From NCBI GenBank assembly GCA_003445795.1, contig DMCN01000086.1:31371-45690 (forward strand): 14,320 nucleotides of DNA. Direction: 5' to 3'. The translations under genes were made by a program, and so were the position numbers. The stretch's first letter is position 1; each line of letters begins with the position of its first letter. The notes beneath the pieces are model-generated. The model was not told the origin of the DNA, ran no database searches, and saw only the letters and a program-made list of their open reading frames with translations. This DNA is from Gallionellaceae bacterium (GTDB lineage Bacteria > Pseudomonadota > Gammaproteobacteria > Burkholderiales > Gallionellaceae). Shown here one piece after another: positions 6,577 through 12,736 of the stretch.

Positions 6577-7050
6577 ATGAGACTTACTACCAAAGGTCGT
6601 TTTGCAGTTACAGCGATGGTCGATCTGGCGATGCGCGGAGGCAAAGGCCCCGTGACACTGGCCGGCATCAGCGAGCGTCAGAAGATTTCTTTGTCGTATC
6701 TGGAGCAGTTGTTCGGCAAGTTGCGCCGCAACAACGTGGTCGCCAGCGTGCGCGGTCCCGGCGGCGGTTATTGCCTGGCGCGCCCGGCGAACAAGATCTC
6801 CGTGGTCGATATCATCGTCGCCGTGGACGAAGCGCTGGATGCAACCAACTGCGAAGCCAAGGGCACCTGTCAGGACGGCAAACCCTGCCTGACCCACGAA
6901 CTGTGGTACGGCCTGAACGAGACCATTCACGAGTACCTGGGCAAGATCAATCTGCAGCAACTGGTCGATGGCCAACAAGCCCGAGGCGAGGGTACTTCCG
7001 AGGTGACACTGAACGGTATGGGCAAATCCTCGCAAAAGGTCGCGGCCTGA
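6577..7050 (+). CDS. iscR: Fe-S cluster-sensing transcriptional regulator IscR
   Basis: A 157-residue Rrf2-family winged-helix regulator. Its [2Fe-2S] form represses the isc operon, and the apo form controls other genes (family knowledge). The N-terminal MRLTTKGRFAVTAMVDLA leads into the helix-turn-helix (ISLSYLEQLFGKLRRNN, about 37-53) and the wing (VRGPGGGYCLAR). The cluster ligands C92, C98, C104 and H107 fall at exactly the E. coli numbering (NCEAKGTC...CLTH). The ATG is preceded by AAGGGA eight bases upstream. It is the first isc gene, 95 bases after cysE, and ends 16 bases before iscS. A promoter and a dyad symmetric element lie directly upstream, consistent with autoregulation. Confidence 0.97.
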   Translation: MRLTTKGRFAVTAMVDLAMRGGKGPVTLAGISERQKISLSYLEQLFGKLRRNNVVASVRGPGGGYCLARPANKISVVDIIVAVDEALDATNCEAKGTCQDGKPCLTHELWYGLNETIHEYLGKINLQQLVDGQQARGEGTSEVTLNGMGKSSQKVAA

Positions 7051-7066
7051 TCTGAGAGAGGAAACC

Positions 7067-8281
7067 ATGTCACTGCATCTCCCGATCTATCTGGATTATT
7101 CGGCGACCACGCCTGTCGATCCGCGCGTGGCCGAAGCGATGATTCCCTACCTGACCGAGAAGTTCGGCAATCCGGCTTCGCGTTCGCATTCATTCGGCTG
7201 GACGGCGGATGAGGCGGTGGAAAATGCTCGTGCGCAGGTGGCGGCACTGGTCAATGCCGATCCGAAAGAGATCGTGTGGACCTCCGGTGCGACCGAGTCG
7301 AACAACCTTGCGATCAAGGGCGCCGCGCATTTCTACGCCGACAAGGGCAAGCACATCATCACCGTGCAGACCGAACACAAGGCGGTGCTGGATACCGTGC
7401 GAGAGTTGGAACGCCAGGGTTTCTCGGCAACCTATCTCGATCCGGAGCCGAACGGTCTGATCGATCTGGAGAAACTGAAGGCGGCAATGCGTCCCGACAC
7501 CACCATCGTTTCGGTGATGCTGGTGAACAACGAGATCGGCGTCATTCAGGACATCGCCGCCATCGGCGAGATCTGCCGTGCAAAAGGCATCCTGTTTCAT
7601 GTCGATGCGGCGCAGGCGACCGGCAAGGTGATCATTGATCTGCAAAAGCTGAAGGTCGACCTGATGTCGTTCTCGGCACACAAGACCTACGGCCCCAAGG
7701 GCATAGGCGCGCTGTACGTGCGCCGCAAGCCGCGTGTGCGCCTGGAAGCGCAGATGCACGGCGGCGGCCATGAGCGCGGTTTCCGCTCCGGCACGCTGGC
7801 GACACACCAGATCGTCGGCATGGGCGAAGCCTTCCGCATCGCCAAGGAAGAGATGGCGAGCGAGAACGAGCGCATCCGCATGTTGCGCGACCGTCTGTGG
7901 CAAGGCCTGTCCGGCATGGAAGAGGTGTACCTCAACGGCGACATGGAAAGCCGTGTGCCGCACAATCTGAACGTGAGCTTCAATTTCGTCGAAGGCGAAT
8001 CGCTGATCATGGCAGTGAAGGACATCGCGGTGTCGAGCGGCTCGGCCTGCACCTCGGCCAGTCTGGAGCCATCGTATGTTTTGCGCGCGCTCGGACGCAA
8101 CGACGAACTGGCACACAGCTCCATTCGTTTCACCATTGGGCGCTTTACCACTGTCGAAGATGTGGATTACACCGTGAAACTGTTGCAGGAAAAGATTGCC
8201 AAACTCCGTGAGCTCTCCCCGTTGTGGGATATGTTCAAAGAGGGTGTCGATTTGAACAGCGTGCAGTGGGCTGCACATTAA
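7067..8281 (+). CDS. iscS: Cysteine desulfurase IscS
   Basis: A 404-residue PLP enzyme that converts cysteine to alanine and passes the sulfur to IscU and other acceptors, including tRNA-thiolation proteins. Its length equals that of E. coli IscS. K206 in SFSAHKTYGPKG is the PLP Schiff-base lysine and C328 in SSGSACTSAS is the persulfide-carrying cysteine, both at E. coli numbering. The C-terminus LSPLWDMFKEGVDLNS is the region that contacts IscU and Fdx in E. coli. A GAGAGGA ribosome-binding site lies just upstream of the ATG. The stop codon TAA shares its final A with the first base of a long inverted repeat (8281-8387), so iscS and iscU are separated by an unusually long 127-base spacer. 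Confidence 0.98.
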   Translation: MSLHLPIYLDYSATTPVDPRVAEAMIPYLTEKFGNPASRSHSFGWTADEAVENARAQVAALVNADPKEIVWTSGATESNNLAIKGAAHFYADKGKHIITVQTEHKAVLDTVRELERQGFSATYLDPEPNGLIDLEKLKAAMRPDTTIVSVMLVNNEIGVIQDIAAIGEICRAKGILFHVDAAQATGKVIIDLQKLKVDLMSFSAHKTYGPKGIGALYVRRKPRVRLEAQMHGGGHERGFRSGTLATHQIVGMGEAFRIAKEEMASENERIRMLRDRLWQGLSGMEEVYLNGDMESRVPHNLNVSFNFVEGESLIMAVKDIAVSSGSACTSASLEPSYVLRALGRNDELAHSSIRFTIGRFTTVEDVDYTVKLLQEKIAKLRELSPLWDMFKEGVDLNSVQWAAH

Positions 8282-8387
8282 GAGAATTGCCCTTTGCCCG
8301 TCTGGCGGTGTTGTCGGCCAGCTTGTTTACCACATCGTAAACGGCGCTGACCTCCGCCTAGCCAGCCGGGCAAATCATCAATTCTCT
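8281..8387. repeat. 107-base nested inverted repeat between iscS and iscU
   Basis: AGAGAATTG (8281-8289) pairs with CAATTCTCT (8379-8387). After a 3/4 internal loop, TTTGCCCG (8293-8300) pairs with CGGGCAAA (8367-8374). One mismatch later CTGGC (8302-8306) pairs with GCCAG (8361-8365). Inside, CAGC (8319-8322) pairs with GCTG (8346-8349) and GTTTAC (8325-8330) with GTAAAC (8337-8342). That gives about 32 possible pairs in one nested stem. No U-run follows, so it is not a classic terminator. No coding frame with family resemblance was seen in the spacer. It may be a small palindromic mobile repeat or an mRNA structure that sets iscRS against iscUA levels; neither can be proven here. Confidence 0.75.
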
Positions 8388-8397
8388 GGATAGATTT

Positions 8398-8403
8398 AGG
8401 AGG
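8398..8403 (+). promoter_or_regulatory. Strong ribosome-binding site of iscU
   Basis: AGGAGG lies five bases before the ATG at 8409. It is the best Shine-Dalgarno in the isc cluster and lies outside the upstream inverted repeat, so iscU translation can be initiated independently of iscS. Confidence 0.8.
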
Positions 8404-8408
8404 AAATT

Positions 8409-8825
8409 ATGGCTTACAGCGAAAAAGTACTGGATCACTACGAGAATCCGCGCAATGTCGGTTCTCTCGATAAGGACGATGCACTCGTCGGTACCGGCAT
8501 GGTCGGCGCGCCCGCGTGCGGTGACGTGATGAAGTTGCAGATCAAGGTCGGCAAGGATGGCATCATCGAAGATGCGAAGTTTAAGACCTATGGTTGCGGC
8601 TCCGCCATCGCGTCGAGTTCGCTGGTCACCGAATGGGTGAAGGGCAAGACTGTCGATCAGGCGCTGGCGATCAAGAACACGCATATCGCCGAAGAGCTGG
8701 CGTTGCCGCCGGTGAAGATTCATTGTTCCATCCTGGCGGAAGACGCCATCAAGGCGGCAGTGGCAGACTACAAGGCAAAGAGCGGCGCGATGGTCGAGAC
8801 CGCGGCCTGCAACGGAAACAAATAG
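8409..8825 (+). CDS. iscU: Fe-S cluster assembly scaffold IscU
   Basis: The scaffold on which [2Fe-2S] and [4Fe-4S] clusters are built from IscS-derived sulfur before transfer to apoproteins. The 138-residue protein has the cluster ligands C37, C63 and C106, with D39 and H105, all at E. coli positions. LPPVK at 99-103 is the HscA-recognition motif. Compared with E. coli IscU (128 residues) it carries about ten extra C-terminal residues, GAMVETAACNGNK, including an additional cysteine, C134. The gene has its own strong AGGAGG ribosome-binding site and follows the structured spacer. It ends six bases before iscA. Confidence 0.97.
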   Translation: MAYSEKVLDHYENPRNVGSLDKDDALVGTGMVGAPACGDVMKLQIKVGKDGIIEDAKFKTYGCGSAIASSSLVTEWVKGKTVDQALAIKNTHIAEELALPPVKIHCSILAEDAIKAAVADYKAKSGAMVETAACNGNK

Positions 8826-8831
8826 GAGAGC

Positions 8832-9158
8832 ATGGTGGCGATCTCATTGACTGAAAATGCGGCTAAGCATGTGCAGAATTTCCTGGTCAAGCGCGGCAAG
8901 GGCGTGGGCCTGCGTCTCGGTGTTCGCACCAGCGGCTGCTCCGGCATGGCCTACAAACTCGAATTCGCCGATGCGGTGGACAGCGAAGACCTGCAGTTCG
9001 TCAGCAACGGTGTGACCATCCTGGTGGACCAGCACAGTCTGCCGTACATCGACGGCATGGAGCTGGACTACACGCGCGAGGGATTGAACGAGGGTTTCAA
9101 GTTCAACAATCCGAACGTGAAGGATTCTTGCGGCTGCGGTGAGAGCTTCAAGGTTTGA
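8832..9158 (+). CDS. iscA: Iron-sulfur cluster assembly protein IscA
   Basis: A 108-residue A-type carrier that takes clusters or iron from the assembly machinery to target proteins. The three conserved cysteines are present: C36 in SGCSGMAYKLEF, and C100 and C102 in DSCGCGESF, shifted by one from E. coli because of one extra N-terminal residue. The ATG has an AGGAGAG ribosome-binding site that overlaps the end of iscU. It is followed by a gap of 49 bases before hscB. Confidence 0.96.
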   Translation: MVAISLTENAAKHVQNFLVKRGKGVGLRLGVRTSGCSGMAYKLEFADAVDSEDLQFVSNGVTILVDQHSLPYIDGMELDYTREGLNEGFKFNNPNVKDSCGCGESFKV

Positions 9159-9162
9159 GTAA

Positions 9163-9196
9163 ACCGTCTGCCACGGATGACCGTCGGCATTTGATG
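9163..9196 (+). repeat. Imperfect 17-base tandem duplication upstream of hscB
   Basis: ACCGTCTGCCACGGATG (9163-9179) is followed directly by ACCGTCGGCATTTGATG (9180-9196), with 12 of 17 positions identical. It fills most of the iscA-hscB gap. It may be a chance duplication; no function can be assigned. Confidence 0.4.
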
Positions 9197-9207
9197 AGAA
9201 CCTATTG

Positions 9208-9750
9208 ATGCTACCCAGCGGCGCCGATTTCCAGCAGGACTTCTTCTCTCTTTTCAATCTGCCTGCGCGATTCCGGATCGACAGCTCGTCGCTGGAGCGC
9301 AGCTATCTCGCGCTGCAGGCGCAGGTGCATCCCGACAAGTTCGCCCATCTTCCCGAGGCCGAACGCCGTCTCTCCATGCAATGGACGACGCGGGTCAACG
9401 AGGGCTATCAGGCTCTGCGCAACCCGCTGAATCGAGCGCGCTACCTGCTCTCGCTGCAGGGCGTGGATACGCAGGAAGAAAGCAACACTTCGATGCCGCG
9501 CGAATTTCTGATGCAACAGATGGAATGGCGCGAGGCGCAGGAAGAAGCGTTGCAGGCGAAAGACATTGCTGTGCTGGAGGAATTGGAGCAGCGTGTGCAG
9601 CATGAAATGCGTTTTTTGCAACAGCAACTCGCCGTCGACATAGACGACACGCATGATTTTGCAGCCGCTTCCGGTATAGTGCGCAAGCTCAAATTCCTTG
9701 AAAAACTTGCGGAAGAGATCGGCTCCGCATTCGACGAACTCGATTCATAA
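9208..9750 (+). CDS. hscB: Fe-S assembly co-chaperone HscB (J-domain)
   Basis: HscB binds IscU and delivers it to HscA, stimulating HscA ATPase activity. The 180-residue protein starts with a J-domain holding the invariant HPD (residues 41-43 in QVHPDKFAHL), then NPLNRARYLLSL, and a C-terminal helical bundle (about 95-180) that binds IscU. I chose the ATG at 9208; a TTG directly before it would add one residue. The ribosome-binding site is weak. The stop codon TAA is followed immediately by the hscA ATG, so the two partners are translationally linked. E. coli HscB is 171 residues, so the length is normal. Confidence 0.95.
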   Translation: MLPSGADFQQDFFSLFNLPARFRIDSSSLERSYLALQAQVHPDKFAHLPEAERRLSMQWTTRVNEGYQALRNPLNRARYLLSLQGVDTQEESNTSMPREFLMQQMEWREAQEEALQAKDIAVLEELEQRVQHEMRFLQQQLAVDIDDTHDFAAASGIVRKLKFLEKLAEEIGSAFDELDS

Positions 9751-11640
9751 ATGGCACTGCTCCAGATATCAGAACCCGGCCTCAGCGCCGCACCGCACCA
9801 GCATCGCCTGGCTGTCGGCATCGACCTCGGCACCACCAATTCCCTCGTGGCCACTGTGCGTAGCGGCATCAGCACGGTGTTGAACGACGAACAGGGCTGC
9901 GCATTACTGCCCTCCGTGGTGCATTACGCTGCGGACGGCGAAGTGCTGGTCGGCCAGTTGGCGCAGGAAGAGCAGAGCGCCTATCCGCACAACACCATCG
10001 TCTCGGTGAAACGCTTCATGGGGCGCGGCCTCAAGGATGTCGGCGACGTCAGCAACCTGCCCTACCGTTTCGTAGAGGCTCCTTCGACAAGCTCAGGACC
10101 GGCACCCGGCATGCTGCAGCTGCGCACGGCGGCGGGCGTGAAGAGTCCGGTCGAAGTCTCGGCCGAGATACTCAGGGTGTTGCGCGTTCGCGCCGAGCTG
10201 GCGCTCGGTGGCGAACTGGTCGGTGCGGTGATCACCGTGCCCGCCTACTTCGACGATGCGCAGCGTCAGGCGACCAAGGACGCGGCCAAACTGGCCGGAC
10301 TGAACGTCCTGCGCCTGCTCAACGAACCCACCGCCGCCGCGATCGCCTACGGGCTGGATAACGCGGCCGAGGGCGTGTATGCGGTTTACGATCTGGGCGG
10401 CGGCACTTTCGACATTTCCATCCTGCGCCTGTCGCGCGGCGTGTTCGAGGTGCTGGCGACCAACGGCGACTCGGCGCTGGGCGGCGACGATTTCGACCAC
10501 CGCATCTATTGCCGGCTTTTGGAAAAGAACGGTCTTTCCGCTTTGCCCGCACCGGATATCCGCTCCTTGCTGACCCACGCGCGCGCCGCCAAGGAACAAC
10601 TGACCGATCATCTGGATACACGTGTCACAGCCGTGCTGTCCAGCGGCGAGGTCATCGACAATGTGCTCACCCGTGCCGAATTCCACGAGATGTCGCAGAA
10701 CTTGGTGCAGCGCACCTTGCAGGCGCTGCGCAAGGCTTTGCGCGACGCCAAGCTGACCGCGTCCGAGGTCAAGGGCGTGGTGATGGTGGGCGGCGCGACG
10801 CGCATGCCGCATATCCAGCAGGCGGTCGGCGATTTCTTCGGGCAATCGCCGTTGAACAATCTCGATCCGGACAAAGTGGTGGCCTTGGGCGCGGCGATCC
10901 AGGCCAACGTGCTGGCGGGCAACCGCAGCGGCGACGACTGGTTGCTGCTCGACGTCATCCCGCTCTCGCTCGGTATCGAGACCATGGGCGGGCTGGTCGA
11001 AAAGATCGTGCCGCGCAACAGCACCATCCCCAGCGCACGCGCGCAGGAATTCACCACCTACAAAGACGGCCAGACCGCGATGAGCATCCACGTGGTGCAG
11101 GGCGAGCGCGAACTGGTGAGCGATTGCCGTTCACTGGCGAAGTTCGAGCTGCGCGGAATTCCGGCGATGGTGGCGGGCTCCGCGCGCATCCGCGTCACCT
11201 TCCAGATCGATGCCGACGGCCTGCTCAGCGTTTCCGCGCGCGAGATGGCGAGCGGCACCGAGGCGAGCATCGTGGTCAAACCCTCGTACGGCTTGAGCGA
11301 CGAGGAAATCACGCGCATGCTGCACGACTCCAACCAATATGCGCGCGACGACATGATGGCGCGCGCGCTGCGCGAGCAGCAGACCGAGGCTGCGCAGTTG
11401 CTGGAAGCGGTGGATAATGCCTTGCAGCAGGACGGCGAGGCCCTGCTGGATGCCGCCGCGCAGGCGCGTATCCGCGGCAGCATGGACGGATTGCGCGCGG
11501 TGATCGCGGGCAGCGACCATCAGGCTATCAAGCGTGCGGTCGAGGCCCTGAACCAGGTCACCACGGAGTTCGCGCAAAAGCGCATGGACAAGAGCGTGAA
11601 GAGCGCATTGGCCGGACACAGACTATCGGAGCTGGAATGA
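9751..11640 (+). CDS. hscA: Fe-S assembly chaperone HscA (Hsp70 family)
   Basis: A specialised Hsp70 that binds the LPPVK motif of IscU and drives cluster release with ATP. The 629-residue protein opens MALLQISEPGLSAAP, as in E. coli. Nucleotide-binding segments are GIDLGTTNS (23-31), VYDLGGGTFDISILRLSRG, and VVMVGGATRMP. The substrate-binding domain begins near LLLDVIPLSLG and includes GGLVEKIVPRNSTIP and CRSLAKFELRGIP. Residues 109-118 (EAPSTSSGPA) are encoded by a copy of the 20-base repeat also present in mutS. They replace the loop that is QASENGLPM in E. coli, and the protein is 13 residues longer overall. The frame remains open. The fdx start overlaps its stop by four bases. Confidence 0.97.
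   Translation: MALLQISEPGLSAAPHQHRLAVGIDLGTTNSLVATVRSGISTVLNDEQGCALLPSVVHYAADGEVLVGQLAQEEQSAYPHNTIVSVKRFMGRGLKDVGDVSNLPYRFVEAPSTSSGPAPGMLQLRTAAGVKSPVEVSAEILRVLRVRAELALGGELVGAVITVPAYFDDAQRQATKDAAKLAGLNVLRLLNEPTAAAIAYGLDNAAEGVYAVYDLGGGTFDISILRLSRGVFEVLATNGDSALGGDDFDHRIYCRLLEKNGLSALPAPDIRSLLTHARAAKEQLTDHLDTRVTAVLSSGEVIDNVLTRAEFHEMSQNLVQRTLQALRKALRDAKLTASEVKGVVMVGGATRMPHIQQAVGDFFGQSPLNNLDPDKVVALGAAIQANVLAGNRSGDDWLLLDVIPLSLGIETMGGLVEKIVPRNSTIPSARAQEFTTYKDGQTAMSIHVVQGERELVSDCRSLAKFELRGIPAMVAGSARIRVTFQIDADGLLSVSAREMASGTEASIVVKPSYGLSDEEITRMLHDSNQYARDDMMARALREQQTEAAQLLEAVDNALQQDGEALLDAAAQARIRGSMDGLRAVIAGSDHQAIKRAVEALNQVTTEFAQKRMDKSVKSALAGHRLSELE
10080..10099 (+). repeat. Dispersed 20-bp repeat, copy C (in hscA)
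   Basis: TCCTTCGACAAGCTCAGGAC, identical to copy A at 657-676. Here the repeat lies on the coding strand and is read as P-S-T-S-S-G-P, a different frame and strand from the mutS copies. It falls in a surface loop of the HscA nucleotide-binding domain between LPYRFVE and MLQLRTAAG. Confidence 0.9.
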
Positions 11641-11981
11641 CACAGATCATCATACTGCCGCATGAGGAGCTATGTCCCCAGGGCGCGCTGTTCGACGCTG
11701 CACCGGGCACGTCCATCTGTGACGCTCTGCTGGAACACGGCATCGAGATCGAGCATGCCTGCGAGAAATCCTGCGCCTGCACCACCTGCCACGTCATCGT
11801 GCGCGAGGGTTTCAACAGCCTGGCGGAAGCGACCGAGCTGGAAGAGGATATGCTGGACAAGGCCTGGGGGCTGGAATCCAGCTCGCGCCTGAGCTGTCAG
11901 GCCATCGTCGCGGACACAGAGCTGGTGATCGAGATACCCAAGTACACCATCAACATGGCGAAGGAGGGACATTCAAAATGA
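11637..11981 (+). CDS. fdx: ISC-type [2Fe-2S] ferredoxin
   Basis: A 114-residue adrenodoxin-type ferredoxin that supplies electrons for cluster assembly on IscU. The cluster ligands are C42, C48, C51 and C87 (HACEKSCACTTCH and SRLSCQAIV), with the extra conserved C46 also present, as in E. coli Fdx. The C-terminus keeps the IEIPKYTIN motif of this subgroup. ATG overlaps the hscA stop (ATGA) and its own stop overlaps the iscX start in the same way, so hscA-fdx-iscX are translationally coupled. Confidence 0.97.
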   Translation: MTQIIILPHEELCPQGALFDAAPGTSICDALLEHGIEIEHACEKSCACTTCHVIVREGFNSLAEATELEEDMLDKAWGLESSSRLSCQAIVADTELVIEIPKYTINMAKEGHSK

Positions 11982-12172
11982 AATGGACCGATGTGCGCGA
12001 CATCGCGATCGAGCTGAGCGAGAAGCATTCCGATATCGACCCGAAGACCGTGCGCTTCGTCGACCTGCACAACTACGTGGTCGACCTGCCGGACTTTGAC
12101 GACGACCATCACCGCGGCGGTGAGAAGGTGCTGGAAGCGATCCAGGCTGCGTGGATAGACGAGTCCGAGTGA
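11978..12172 (+). CDS. iscX: IscX (YfhJ) Fe-S assembly accessory protein
   Basis: A 64-residue acidic protein that binds IscS and iron and slows or modulates cluster assembly (known from E. coli). The start KWTDVRDIAIEL, the central DPKTVRFVDLHNYVVDLPDFDDD and the end AIQAAWIDE follow the family closely, with the acidic patch that contacts IscS intact. Four-base overlap with fdx. One base separates its stop from the dsbB ATG. In E. coli iscX is the last isc gene; here another gene follows without a break. Confidence 0.95.
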   Translation: MKWTDVRDIAIELSEKHSDIDPKTVRFVDLHNYVVDLPDFDDDHHRGGEKVLEAIQAAWIDESE

Positions 12173-12173
12173 C

Positions 12174-12680
12174 ATGTTGAAATTCTGGAACGGTATCCCC
12201 GCTCGCTGGCTATATCTGGCCGGAGCAGTGGTCGTGACCGGATTGTTCGGTTTCGGTCTGTATCTGCAATGCGTTCTGCATCTGGAACCCTGTCCGCTGT
12301 GCATGATCCAGCGCGTCATCTTCATCGCCATCGGTGTGTTGTTTCTCATTGCCGCACTGCACAGTCCGAAACAGGCAGGCGCGAAGGTCTATTCCATTTT
12401 GATCGCGCTTGTTTCATTGGGCGGGGTGGCAGTCGCATCGCGCCATATCTGGATTCAGCACCTGCCGAAAGATCAGGTTCCCGGTTGCGGTCCCGGTCTG
12501 GATTACATGCTGCAGAACTTTCCCTTGTCCGAGGTCTGGCAGGAACTGCTGCATGGTTCCGGCGAATGCGCGGAGAAGAGCTGGACCTTCCTCACGCTCG
12601 GCATCCCGGAATGGTCGCTGCTCTGGTATGTGCTGCTCGGCGTGTTCGCACTGATGGCCGCATACAGGAAGGTCGTTTGA
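12174..12680 (+). CDS. dsbB: Disulfide bond formation protein B (DsbB)
   Basis: An inner-membrane quinone-linked thiol oxidase that reoxidises DsbA. The 168-residue protein has four hydrophobic segments (about 12-31, 44-62, 70-88, 144-163). The first periplasmic loop carries the CxxC pair C40-C43 (EPCPLCMIQR) with the conserved arginine R47 close to the quinone site. The second loop carries C105 and C132. All four redox cysteines are therefore present. The ATG lies one base after the iscX stop and has no ribosome-binding site of its own that I can see, so it is probably expressed as the last isc operon gene. Its length matches the family. Confidence 0.95.
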   Translation: MLKFWNGIPARWLYLAGAVVVTGLFGFGLYLQCVLHLEPCPLCMIQRVIFIAIGVLFLIAALHSPKQAGAKVYSILIALVSLGGVAVASRHIWIQHLPKDQVPGCGPGLDYMLQNFPLSEVWQELLHGSGECAEKSWTFLTLGIPEWSLLWYVLLGVFALMAAYRKVV

Positions 12681-12712
12681 GGATTCCCAGTCGCTAAATC
12701 TGTCCCCAGTTA

Positions 12713-12732
12713 GAATGTTGACCGGGACATTC
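12713..12732 (+). promoter_or_regulatory. Short dyad in front of the sensor gene
   Basis: GAATGT (12713-12718) and ACATTC (12727-12732) are a perfect inverted repeat with an eight-base loop. The loop contains GGGA, the only plausible Shine-Dalgarno for the GTG at 12737. A TTGACC -35-like hexamer overlaps it (12718-12723), but no good -10 follows. It could be an operator or an RNA hairpin that occludes translation start; a chance palindrome of this size is also possible. The rest of the 56-base spacer shows no terminator. Confidence 0.35.
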
Positions 12733-12736
12733 ATCG

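Noticed and set aside
8281..8387. Rho-independent terminator after iscS
   Set aside because: The dyad is long with a large nested interior, and no U-run follows either outer arm. iscU and the rest of the operon continue directly.
10093..11091. Minus-strand open frame of 332 codons inside hscA
   Set aside because: It is antisense to a near-perfect HscA and shows no motif, so it is a shadow of high-GC codon use.
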